Shown here: piece after piece, positions 1 to 5,487 of the stretch
Position numbering within the stretch: position 1 is the stretch's first letter
How the letters are laid out: the number at the start of each line of letters is the position of its first letter
DNA from: Desulfobacteraceae bacterium
GTDB lineage: Bacteria; Desulfobacterota; DSM-4660; Desulfatiglandales; Desulfatiglandaceae
NCBI GenBank assembly: GCA_020349865.1
Contig: CP070700.1
Location: forward strand, 1,439,706 to 1,445,331
Direction of reading: 5' to 3'
Length of the DNA stretch: 5,626 bases
Made by a program: the position numbers and the translations under genes
Notes under the pieces: model-generated
Database searches by the model: none
What the model was told of the DNA's origin: nothing
Seen by the model: only the letters and a program-made list of their open reading frames with translations

Positions 1-390
1 GATCATCAGAATTTTCTTGAAGCTGTCTTTTCGGAACGTTTTGAAAAATTGATTGATCTCAATTTAAATATCATCCGGCATCTGATGAAACACATAGGGA
101 TTTCCGCCAGAGTAATGCGACTTTCTGAATTGGGAATAAAGGCGAATGAACCCCGTCTTTCGGTGGAGGTCTGCAAACGTTTGGGAGCCTCTCATTTTCT
201 GGCTCAGAACAGTGCAAGAAAATATCTCGATGAACAAGCCTTTCAACTGGAAGGCATTGAGATCAAATTTTTCAACCCTCGACCCACTGTCTACCCACAG
301 TTGTGGGGCCCTTTCATTGCAAACCTGTCAACCTTTGACCTCCTTTTTAATTGTGGACCAAAGGCGTTTGACATTCTCAACAATGCATAG
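1..390 (+). CDS. WbqC-family protein, C-terminal part (5' end outside window)
   Basis: The reading frame is open from base 1 to the TAG at 388-390 (129 residues visible), so the true start lies upstream; the TTG at 49 is an internal codon, not a start. The fragment carries the C-terminal signature of WbqC-like proteins as I know the family: an 'LIDLN..IIRHL' helix, 'SELGIK', a short variable stretch, then 'YLDEQAF...GIEIKFF', 'VYPQLWGPFIANLSTFDLLFNCGP'-type ending (key residues Y-P-Q-L, N-L-S, D-L-L-F-N-C-G). Family members are usually roughly 220-240 residues, so about half is missing. WbqC was named from O-antigen clusters and the family is often found near surface-polysaccharide genes, but its biochemical role is not established. 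Nothing in this window confirms a polysaccharide context, because the next gene is an RNase. The family assignment is firm and the function is open. Confidence 0.9.
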   Translation, partial: DHQNFLEAVFSERFEKLIDLNLNIIRHLMKHIGISARVMRLSELGIKANEPRLSVEVCKRLGASHFLAQNSARKYLDEQAFQLEGIEIKFFNPRPTVYPQLWGPFIANLSTFDLLFNCGPKAFDILNNA

Positions 391-430
391 GGTCTTTGAC
401 GGTATGCTTCGAATGCTTTAATAAGGCAGG

Positions 431-450
431 ACGCATTTTTGCGTGTTTTT
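431..450 (+). terminator. Possible weak intrinsic terminator after the WbqC-family gene
   Basis: A 5-bp stem (ACGCA 431-435 with TGCGT 440-444) closes a TTTT loop and is followed by G and five T (446-450). It lies 40 nt after the WbqC-family stop and 66 nt before the next start. The short stem makes it weak. If functional, it would separate the two genes transcriptionally. Confidence 0.4.
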
Positions 451-515
451 ACTTTGTGTAGGTCTTCAACATTGGCAACGATAATATCCAATAAAAAAAA
501 GGAAGGGAGTAAAGC

Positions 516-2126
516 ATGATCAGAGTAACCTGTTTGGGAGCAACTGGATCGGTGACCGGATCGAACTTTCTCATTGAAAGCCCAGGCGGCAAAAAGATTC
601 TCGTGGATTGCGGTCTTTTTCAAGGCGGTAAACAGATGGAGAGTCGAAACTGGGAGGACTGGGCCTTTGACCCAGAGGAGATTGAGGCGCTTTTTCTAAC
701 CCATGCCCATATCGATCATAGCGGAAGGATTCCAAAGTTGGTGAGAGATGGTTTTGCGGGCCAGATTATCACATCTCCCCCAACTGCTGAACTGTGCCAG
801 ATCATGCTCCTGGATTCAGCCCATGTCCAGGAAATGGATGCAGAATGGCAGAACAGGAAAAACAAACGCCAGGGCAAAGGGGATGTGAAACCCCTTTACA
901 CGCCAGAGGATGCCGAGGCAAGCTTGAAGTTATTTTCCCCTGTGGAAAGGGACCGGGTGATTGAGGTTGAGTCGGGTGTTAAGGCGCGGCTCAGAAATGC
1001 TGGACATATCCTTGGCTCTTCTGTCCTGGAATTATGGGTCGAAGAGAAAAGTGAGCCCCTCAAAATCGTCTTTTCAGGGGATCTTGGGAAGAAGAATCAA
1101 TTGATCGTCAGGGACCCCCACGAGATCTTTGATGCTGATTATCTTTTCATTGAATCTACATACGGCAACCGTAAGCATCGGTCTTTTGAAGACAGCAAGA
1201 ACGAACTACTTGAGGCCGTCCGCTTTAGTGTGTCTTATGGCGAAAAAGTCATCATCCCGGCATTTGCCGTAGAAAGGACCCAGGAAATCCTCTATATATT
1301 AGGTGAATTTTATCGAGATAAACTTCTTCCTGATATCCCTATCTATTTGGATAGTCCACTTGCCATAAAGGCCACGGAAATCTTTCGAAAAAACAAAAAA
1401 TACTACGACGAAGAGGCGCAGGCCATTGTCAAAGAAGGCTATGATCCATTTGATATGCCTAATCTTCGATTCACTGAAAGCACAAGGGAGTCTATGGCCA
1501 TCAATGAAAAAGCCGGTTCCGCTATTATTATTGCAGGGAGCGGTATGTGTACAGCCGGGCGTATAAAACACCATTTGAAGCATAATCTGTGGAGGAAAGG
1601 CGCGAGTATCGTTATTGTCGGATTTCAGGCAAAAGGAACAACCGGTCGGAAAATTGTTGAGGGCGCAAAGCTCGTTAAGATATTCCGTGAAAATGTAACT
1701 GTAAGGGCAAAGGTTTTCACAATCGGCGGGTTTTCAGCCCATGCCGATCAAGATGATCTCCTTGAGTGGGTCGGGCATTTTGAGAGTAAACCAAGAGTCT
1801 TTGTGGTTCACGGGGAGGCTACGGCCAGTGAGGTTTTGGCCAAAAAAATTTATGAGCGATTCAATCTCGAAACCCATATCCCCAGGTGGAAACAAAGATT
1901 TGTACTTAAACCCAGAGAAGCCACTTACGAGGAGCCGCCAATTGAAGAGGCCCTGCCAGACATGCAGACCAGTATACTGAATAACATTATTGATCTTGAA
2001 AATGAGCTCAAGGCGCTTAAGAAGCGGGTAAAATCCCGGGAAAGGGGAGATAGAATCGACGAGGATGAGATAGATCGCCTGAAGTATATACAGGAGGAGT
2101 TGCAAACAATTTTGTCCATTGTGTAA
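516..2126 (+). CDS. Metallo-beta-lactamase fold / beta-CASP ribonuclease (CPSF73/YSH1-like, COG1236 type)
   Basis: This 536-residue cytoplasmic zinc hydrolase is expected to cut RNA, endo- and/or exonucleolytically, by analogy with bacterial beta-CASP RNases and eukaryotic CPSF73. All family motifs are visible: D31 in LVDCG (motif 1), H63-x-H65-x-D67-H68 (motif 2), H164 in NAGHILGSS (motif 3), D189 in FSGDLG (motif 4), E213 in ESTYG (motif A), H409 in FSAHAD (motif B) and H432 in VVHGE (motif C). The beta-CASP insert, roughly residues 215-390, includes the typical GSGM-C-x-x-G-R segment at 341-349. After the catalytic core there is a charged, probably coiled-coil tail from about 480 to 536. 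No N-terminal KH domain is present, unlike archaeal FttA/aCPSF1. The ATG at 516 is supported by GGAAGGGAG at 501-509, six nt upstream. The enzyme appears intact and active; its RNA targets cannot be read from the sequence. Confidence 0.96.
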   Translation: MIRVTCLGATGSVTGSNFLIESPGGKKILVDCGLFQGGKQMESRNWEDWAFDPEEIEALFLTHAHIDHSGRIPKLVRDGFAGQIITSPPTAELCQIMLLDSAHVQEMDAEWQNRKNKRQGKGDVKPLYTPEDAEASLKLFSPVERDRVIEVESGVKARLRNAGHILGSSVLELWVEEKSEPLKIVFSGDLGKKNQLIVRDPHEIFDADYLFIESTYGNRKHRSFEDSKNELLEAVRFSVSYGEKVIIPAFAVERTQEILYILGEFYRDKLLPDIPIYLDSPLAIKATEIFRKNKKYYDEEAQAIVKEGYDPFDMPNLRFTESTRESMAINEKAGSAIIIAGSGMCTAGRIKHHLKHNLWRKGASIVIVGFQAKGTTGRKIVEGAKLVKIFRENVTVRAKVFTIGGFSAHADQDDLLEWVGHFESKPRVFVVHGEATASEVLAKKIYERFNLETHIPRWKQRFVLKPREATYEEPPIEEALPDMQTSILNNIIDLENELKALKKRVKSRERGDRIDEDEIDRLKYIQEELQTILSIV

Positions 2127-2288
2127 TGTAAGTTGGAGGTGGATTTTATTAACAAACAGCAGTTGCCGGATTTCAAGCGTTTGATTTTGATGTGCAAACG
2201 ACTTTGTCTTGAACTGCCATCATTGAAAATGAGATATCATTGGGAAGAATGCCCTTCGGTGAGCGAATGGCATAAAGGGAAAACAAGA

Positions 2289-2304
2289 ATACAATATATT
2301 GTAT
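2289..2304. repeat. Perfect 16-bp palindrome (possible operator)
   Basis: ATACAATA is followed directly by its reverse complement TATTGTAT, with no spacer. It lies about 70 bp upstream of the -35 hexamer at 2373. Perfect 16-bp dyads are the usual form of a homodimeric regulator site, but AT-only palindromes arise easily in such a skewed region, so the operator reading is inference. Confidence 0.4.
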
Positions 2305-2372
2305 CAACCTATTCTTTGGCATACCATATATATATAAATTATATAAATAACAAATAATTTATAAAAAAATGA

Positions 2373-2400
2373 TTGACAGATAGCATAATATATGCATAAT
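2373..2400 (+). promoter_or_regulatory. Near-consensus sigma70-type promoter for the arginine-repeat gene
   Basis: A perfect -35 TTGACA (2373-2378) is followed, after a 16-bp spacer, by CATAAT (2395-2400), five of six matches to the -10 consensus. An A7 run and AT-rich DNA lie immediately upstream of the -35 and resemble an UP element. The spacer contains GCATA-ATA-TATGC (2383-2395), a small perfect inverted repeat where a repressor could bind. Transcription would begin near 2407, about 135 nt before the TTG start at 2543. Confidence 0.7.
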
Positions 2401-2406
2401 TAAAAA

Positions 2407-2571
2407 TAATTTGATATAAAAATATCGCTGTGAAAAATAAAAATAGAAACAAGGTAAGGTCAGCGTTGTTTGGGCATTGTCAACCATAAAGGCAAGAAAT
2501 AGCGGAAATCTGTTGTTGGAAATTTGAATTAAGGAAGTTCAATTGCCCGTTATGAATTCGGGGGCATTTTT
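2407..2571 (+). promoter_or_regulatory. Candidate structured leader ending in a terminator-like hairpin (attenuator)
   Basis: From the predicted start near 2407 the leader runs to a hairpin in which TGCCC (2544-2548) pairs with GGGCA (2562-2566), followed by five T (2567-2571): the form of an intrinsic terminator, placed over the downstream gene's first codons. An upstream segment, GGGCATTG (2472-2479), can pair with CAATTGCCC (2540-2548) with one bulged T (2543), which is mutually exclusive with the hairpin. A longer-range pairing CGCTG (2426-2430) with CAGCG (2461-2465) is also possible. This layout fits transcription attenuation or translational masking. I do not recognise a known riboswitch consensus; in particular the GEMM cyclic-di-GMP core is absent. 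The folding was done by eye, without energies. Confidence 0.35.
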
Positions 2572-2848
2572 AGCAATGAGAGACAGTGGAGGTAGGCGTT
2601 TAGGCAAGGATCGGAGGTGTTTTGAATACTCAGCACACATTCCGGAGAGAAGGCCGGGAACGGATCGTAGAAGCGGGCTTGACAGGAGAGATGGTTTGGA
2701 TCGAAGGAGTGGTAGAGATCAGAGAAGCGGTATAGACCGTAGAACTGAGGCGCATGGGCGGATAGACATCGAAATGAGAAGTGGAAAAGACCGGAGAAAT
2801 GGCACAGACCGCAGAAGCGGCATTGAGCGAAGGTCTGCATTTGCTTGA
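2543..2848 (+). CDS. Small arginine-rich 'GxDRRS' hexapeptide-repeat protein, function unknown
   Basis: This is a 101-residue, strongly basic protein (25 Arg and 2 Lys against 16 Asp/Glu). From residue 39 to 98 it is ten consecutive six-residue units of the form G-x-D-R-R-S/N; units 6 and 7 (EAHGRI, DIEMRS) are degenerate but keep the phase. The same phase extends back to residue 15, giving about 14 units. An aromatic, less repetitive insert FEYSAHIPERR lies at 27-37. There is no signal peptide or membrane segment, and it is probably largely unstructured. I have the impression that similar small DRR-repeat proteins occur in deltaproteobacteria, but I know of no assigned function; nucleic-acid binding is only suggested by composition. 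The TTG at 2543 has AAGGA (2531-2535) seven nt upstream; ATG at 2552 and ATG at 2576 are in-frame alternatives, and the last would put the whole terminator-like hairpin outside the coding region. It appears monocistronic, with its own promoter and terminator. Confidence 0.72.
   Translation: MPVMNSGAFLAMRDSGGRRLGKDRRCFEYSAHIPERRPGTDRRSGLDRRDGLDRRSGRDQRSGIDRRTEAHGRIDIEMRSGKDRRNGTDRRSGIERRSAFA
2585..2836 (+). repeat. Degenerate 18-bp tandem coding repeat
   Basis: About 14 in-phase 18-bp units encode x-G-x-D/E-R-R-type hexapeptides; the ten at 2657-2836 are the clearest. Codons for the RR pair vary (CGT/AGA, CGA/AGG, CGG/AGA, CGC/AGA), so the units agree better as protein than as DNA. That points to old duplication followed by selection on the peptide, not to recent slippage. 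Confidence 0.8.
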
Positions 2849-2875
2849 TTACGTAAACATATGCTGAGCACCATG

Positions 2876-2910
2876 AGGCAGGGTTTTTTTAGAAACGCTG
2901 CCTTTTTTTT
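2876..2910 (+). terminator. Strong intrinsic terminator of the arginine-repeat gene
   Basis: AGGCAG (2876-2881) pairs with CTGCCT (2898-2903); after a G/G mismatch the stem continues with GTTT (2883-2886) pairing AAAC (2893-2896). The 3' side runs into eight T (2903-2910). It begins 28 nt after the stop codon at 2846-2848. Confidence 0.85.
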
Positions 2911-2916
2911 AGAATG

Positions 2917-2950
2917 AACCCTAACGGTGCCAGCCTGCAACGTTAGGGTT
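2917..2950. repeat. Second perfect hairpin, 10-bp stem
   Basis: AACCCTAACG (2917-2926) is perfectly complementary to CGTTAGGGTT (2941-2950) across a 14-nt loop. It follows the preceding terminator by 6 nt and is followed by TGTGTT, not a clean T run. It may be a back-up terminator, an RNA-stabilising end or a protein-binding dyad upstream of the protease promoter. Confidence 0.65.
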
Positions 2951-2987
2951 TGTGTTAATCATCAGCAATCAAAAACGGCATTGAGTA

Positions 2988-3016
2988 TTGAAATAAACAC
3001 AAAAATAGCCTATATG
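2988..3016 (+). promoter_or_regulatory. Possible sigma70-type promoter for the Ste24-like protease gene
   Basis: TTGAAA (2988-2993, five of six) and TATATG (3011-3016, four of six) are separated by exactly 17 bp. The pair lies about 80 nt upstream of the protease start and just beyond the terminator and hairpin, so the gene needs a promoter about here. The moderate -10 keeps confidence limited. Confidence 0.4.
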
Positions 3017-3086
3017 CAGGTACTCAGAGGTTGCAATAGTCGGACTTTTGGTTAAACGGCTTAGTCAAGTAAAACGAAGGCCTGCG

Positions 3087-3101
3087 ATGGTGCTCGAATG
3101 A
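3087..3101 (+). CDS. Four-codon leader ORF overlapping the protease start (speculative)
   Basis: ATG GTG CTC GAA TGA encodes M-V-L-E; its TGA (3099-3101) overlaps the protease ATG (3098-3100) in an ATGA arrangement. GAAGG (3076-3080), the best Shine-Dalgarno-like sequence in the area, is six nt from this ATG but 17 nt from the protease ATG. Ribosomes could therefore load at the mini-ORF and reinitiate on the protease. The peptide itself is unlikely to matter. Confidence 0.3.
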   Translation: MVLE

Positions 3102-4348
3102 ATTATTTCCTGTTCATTATCCTTGGTGTCCTGATTGGATCGTACTTCTTAGACCTGATTGTTGACACCCTAAATGTGCGACACCTGAGAACAGATTTGC
3201 CTGAGGAGTTTGAAGGCTATTATGATGCGATAAAGTATAAAAAATCCCAGCAATATCTCAAGGAAAATACCCGATTTGGAATAATCAGCGATACCATTAC
3301 TACCCCCATAACCATTGTGTTTATTCTTTGGGGCGGATTTAATGTTTTTGATCAATTTGCCCGGGGCTTCAACCTGGGGACTATCCCCACTGGCCTTATT
3401 TTTGTCGGTGTCCTGTTGTTTGCTTTACAAATACTTTTAATCCCCTTTTCCATCTACAGTACATTTGTCATTGAGGAAAAATATGGTTTCAATCGAACAA
3501 CACCAAAGACCTTTATTCTTGATATCCTTAAAAGTTGGCTACTGGTTGTTGTGATTGGCGGAATAATTTTATCAGCGGTTTTGTGGTTTTTCGAGAAGAC
3601 AGGGGCTTGGGCGTGGCTCTATTGCTGGATTGCGGTTACCCTGTTCCAGATATTTCTCATGTTCATTGCTCCAGTCATTATCATGCCTATTTTTAACAAA
3701 TTTATTCCCTTAGAAGATGGAGACTTAAAAGAGGCAATTGAAGCCTATACCAGGTCACAGGAATTTAAGCTGAAAGGCATTTTCACGATGGACGGGTCAA
3801 AACGTTCCACTAAGACAAATGCCTTTTTCACCGGGTTTGGCAGGTTTCGAAGGATCGTCTTGTTTGACACTCTTGTTGAAAAGCACACTGTTAGGCAACT
3901 TGTTTCCATTCTTGCCCATGAAATGGGTCATTACAAAAAAAAGCACATACTTAAGTCCATTGTTATATCAATCCTTACAACAGGGTTGATGTTCTACATC
4001 CTTTCGCTGTTTATTAATAACAGGGAACTATTCGCCGCATTTAAGATGCAAGAGATCTCAGTTTATGCAAGCCTCCTCTTTTTCGGCTTCCTTTATTCGC
4101 CCATTCAAATGGTGCTCTCTATTTTTGGGAACATGATTTCCCGAGGGCACGAATACGATGCAGATGCATATGCAGTGAAAACCTATAAGGATCCCGTATC
4201 TATGATCGCGGCACTTAAAAACCTGAGTGTTGAAAACCTCTCAAACTTGACTCCCCATCCCCTTAAAGTGTTTCTGAATTACAGCCACCCTCCAGTCCTG
4301 GAACGTATCCGGGCTATCCGAAGAACCTCATCTCAAAATCTCTCCTGA
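3098..4348 (+). CDS. M48A (Ste24/CAAX prenyl protease 1-like) membrane zinc metalloprotease
   Basis: This 416-residue integral inner-membrane endopeptidase cleaves its substrates within a membrane-enclosed chamber. In eukaryotes Ste24 trims CAAX proteins; bacteria lack that pathway, so a role in membrane-protein quality control is inferred. The Zn site is complete: HEMGH (H274, E275, H278) plus E352 in GHEYDADAYAV, with the family's C-terminal N-x-S-HPP segment around 394-399 followed by ERI. Hydrophobic segments lie near 2-22, 66-85, 97-122, 146-165, 175-197, 286-306 and 320-343. The N-terminal M48 extension, including DLPEEF and EEKYGFNRTTPKTF at 124-137, is typical of Ste24 and distinguishes it from the shorter HtpX. 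Length matches the family. The ATG at 3098 has only a poor ribosome binding site of its own; see the overlapping mini-ORF. It is convergent with the minus-strand operon, so probably transcribed alone. Confidence 0.95.
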   Translation: MNYFLFIILGVLIGSYFLDLIVDTLNVRHLRTDLPEEFEGYYDAIKYKKSQQYLKENTRFGIISDTITTPITIVFILWGGFNVFDQFARGFNLGTIPTGLIFVGVLLFALQILLIPFSIYSTFVIEEKYGFNRTTPKTFILDILKSWLLVVVIGGIILSAVLWFFEKTGAWAWLYCWIAVTLFQIFLMFIAPVIIMPIFNKFIPLEDGDLKEAIEAYTRSQEFKLKGIFTMDGSKRSTKTNAFFTGFGRFRRIVLFDTLVEKHTVRQLVSILAHEMGHYKKKHILKSIVISILTTGLMFYILSLFINNRELFAAFKMQEISVYASLLFFGFLYSPIQMVLSIFGNMISRGHEYDADAYAVKTYKDPVSMIAALKNLSVENLSNLTPHPLKVFLNYSHPPVLERIRAIRRTSSQNLS

Positions 4349-4395
4349 TTAGTAACTGATCGCGGAGTCGTAGGGTCTTGAGGTCTTTATGGTAA

Positions 4396-4488
4396 GAATC
4401 TTAAATCCAGATTGTGCAGTAGTCTCCTACTGCGACATGAAAATCCTTGCTGCACGGATTCTACCGCACAATCTGGGTTAAAAGATCC
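4396..4488. repeat. 93-nt imperfect inverted repeat with nested hairpins, between convergent genes
   Basis: The arms 4396-4422 and 4461-4488 match at 23 of 27 positions with one single-base bulge; the core CCAGATTGTGC (4407-4417) / GCACAATCTGG (4466-4476) is perfect. Inside are GCAGTAG-TCTC-CTACTGC (4416-4433), a perfect 7-bp hairpin, and AATCC (4442-4446) with GGATT (4456-4460), so a three-way junction or alternative folds are possible. Neither strand has a T run after the arms, so it is not a standard intrinsic terminator. It could protect the 3' ends of both convergent transcripts or be a small REP/MITE-like element. Confidence 0.7.
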
Positions 4489-4499
4489 GGCATGTTGAG

Positions 4500-4970
4500 T
4501 TAAGCAGGATCGTGATAGAAAACTTCTTTGAGGGTTTGCACCGTAATGTCATATATTTCGGGGTCTTCGCTGGCCCGAGGTCCTGCGATATTCAGAATCT
4601 CTATACCGTGGCGCGAAATCCACGAGCGAATAGTCTTAACGGCCTGAAGGGCGTTTACGGTGCCAAGGTCAATATGAAGGCAGGGCCTATCATACAGTAT
4701 GGCAGATTTGTGAGTCAGTTCAGAGCCCCCTGCCAGCGGTCCCCTGGATATGATCAGGGTGCCATCTGAATCGATAACATTTTGTTCTGTTCGTTTGGTA
4801 TAGCTGGAAGTGGACATCTCCTTCAATCTATATTTTTCGGGAAGTTTGCCACCTTCCGTCTTCCGCCCTTTGGGTATCCAACCTCCATGAGGGATGCCCA
4901 GCTCAATTGCAACATCGAGGGCCGCCCGGTCAACACCAGCTTGTCCGCCTGAAACGATTTTTAAGATCAT
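4500..4970 (-). CDS. SLOG-superfamily cpYpsA-type protein ('putative molybdenum carrier')
   Basis: This 156-residue soluble Rossmann-like protein shows hallmarks of the family that databases call putative molybdenum carrier: SGGQAGVDRAALD (7-19), GIPHGGWIPKGRKTEGG (25-41), Y-x-x-R-T-x-x-N (57-64), DSDGTLIISRGPLAGGSELT (67-86) and a late NIAGPRASEDPEIY (127-140). The 'molybdenum carrier' label comes from distant similarity to the algal Moco carrier. Published SLOG analyses place the family as circularly permuted YpsA, predicted to bind a nucleotide or nucleotide-derived ligand through the glycine-rich loops. The family call is strong and the ligand unproven. Its ATG overlaps the stop of the J-domain gene (ATGA, 4967-4970), with only a weak GGAA seven nt upstream, so translational coupling is likely. 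It is the last gene of the minus-strand run. Confidence 0.88.
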   Translation of the reverse strand: MILKIVSGGQAGVDRAALDVAIELGIPHGGWIPKGRKTEGGKLPEKYRLKEMSTSSYTKRTEQNVIDSDGTLIISRGPLAGGSELTHKSAILYDRPCLHIDLGTVNALQAVKTIRSWISRHGIEILNIAGPRASEDPEIYDITVQTLKEVFYHDPA

Positions 4971-5476
4971 TGTTGATTCCGGTTAATTCTTTTTGATCCC
5001 GCTTCGTCCCTGGTCTCTGCGTTAAAGACCTGCTTATCAATGATACGGCGAAGTCCAGTGTAAAGAAAGGAGCATACCTCCAGGACAATTCGTGTACCTG
5101 CCTCAGCCGCAGCTTCTATTCTATCATCTGTTTTCGTCTCTTCATGTGCATTATGGTGGGCGCTCTCTGATGATGTTTTTTCTTTTACTTCAGATTTTTC
5201 CGTTGCCCCAGGTTTTGTTCGTTGGGTTTCCTCAAGATTTGGGTCACGCAGTTTTTTTGAAGATAAAAAGGACGTTATCGTCTCATATGCTATGTTGAGT
5301 TCTTTCAACTTTTTCTCGGCCTTTTCCTTCAACCTGGAATTATGAGAGAAACGATCCGGATGCCAAACATTGACGATATCCTTGTATGCTAGTTTTGCCT
5401 CTTCTATGGAAGCATTAGGGTCAAGCTCAAGTATTTCAAAACATCTCTTTATTTCCATTTCAACTTCCGTGGTCAT
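4967..5476 (-). CDS. Small J-domain (DnaJ-like) protein
   Basis: This 169-residue protein has a J domain at about residues 10-72: helix I CFEILELDP, helix II SIEEAKLAYKDIVNVWHPD with the essential HPD at 39-41, and helix III KEKAEKKLKELNIAYETI. HPD stimulates the ATPase of a DnaK/Hsp70 partner. No G/F region, zinc finger or DnaJ substrate-binding domain follows, so this is a class C (type III) J protein. A low-complexity Glu/Lys/Thr linker (about 73-120) leads to a short hydrophobic or amphipathic helix (129-147, IVLEVCSFLYTGLRRII) that might contact a client or membrane. The gene starts 11 nt after the E1-like gene stops and overlaps the next gene by 4 nt. No good Shine-Dalgarno precedes the ATG at 5476; the in-frame ATG at 5458 (residue 7) has GGAAG five nt upstream and may be the real start. 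The client protein is unknown. Confidence 0.88.
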   Translation of the reverse strand: MTTEVEMEIKRCFEILELDPNASIEEAKLAYKDIVNVWHPDRFSHNSRLKEKAEKKLKELNIAYETITSFLSSKKLRDPNLEETQRTKPGATEKSEVKEKTSSESAHHNAHEETKTDDRIEAAAEAGTRIVLEVCSFLYTGLRRIIDKQVFNAETRDEAGSKRINRNQQ

Positions 5477-5487
5477 ATTTACTTTTT

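Larger units (their letters stand above)
2127..2542. other. 416-nt gene-poor gap with a very AT-rich promoter island
   Basis: I support no gene here. The one long frame (2133-2357, TTG start, 74 residues) has no plausibly spaced ribosome binding site, matches no family I recognise, and runs into Ile/Tyr/Asn-rich low-complexity sequence. Roughly 2127-2280 has ordinary composition. From about 2283 the sequence turns strongly AT-rich: I count 19 G+C in the 130 bases 2321-2450, about 15%. The island holds a 16-bp palindrome (2289-2304), a 10-bp AT inverted repeat (2333-2342 with 2354-2363), an A7 run at 2363-2369 and a promoter (2373-2400). The rest, to 2542, is the presumed leader of the repeat-protein gene. 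Confidence 0.75.

Noticed and set aside
1299..1583. Minus-strand open frame inside the RNase gene
   Set aside because: It lies opposite a fully conserved catalytic coding region, has no recognisable product and looks like a shadow of that gene's codon use.
2133..2357. 74-codon open frame starting with TTG after the RNase gene
   Set aside because: There is no correctly spaced ribosome binding site, no family resemblance, and its last third is AT-rich low-complexity sequence. A stop-free run of this length can occur by chance.
2407..2543. Cyclic-di-GMP (GEMM) or another known riboswitch in the leader
   Set aside because: The conserved GEMM core and the other riboswitch consensus motifs I know are not present; only generic terminator/antiterminator pairing is visible.
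3011..3097. tRNA-like gene before the protease
   Set aside because: GCAGG (3016-3020) and CCTGC (3081-3085) can pair, but there is no T-loop GGTTCGA-type motif, no anticodon arm and no cloverleaf.
3006..3101. Longer peptide gene upstream of the protease in the mini-ORF frame
   Set aside because: The frame is open from the TAG at 3006 to the TGA at 3099, but its only earlier start, TTG at 3048, has no ribosome binding site. Only the ATG at 3087 is supported.
4396..4488. Integron attC site or simple bidirectional terminator
   Set aside because: The outer ends do not fit the attC core pair (GTTRRRY with its complement), and no T run follows the stem on either strand.
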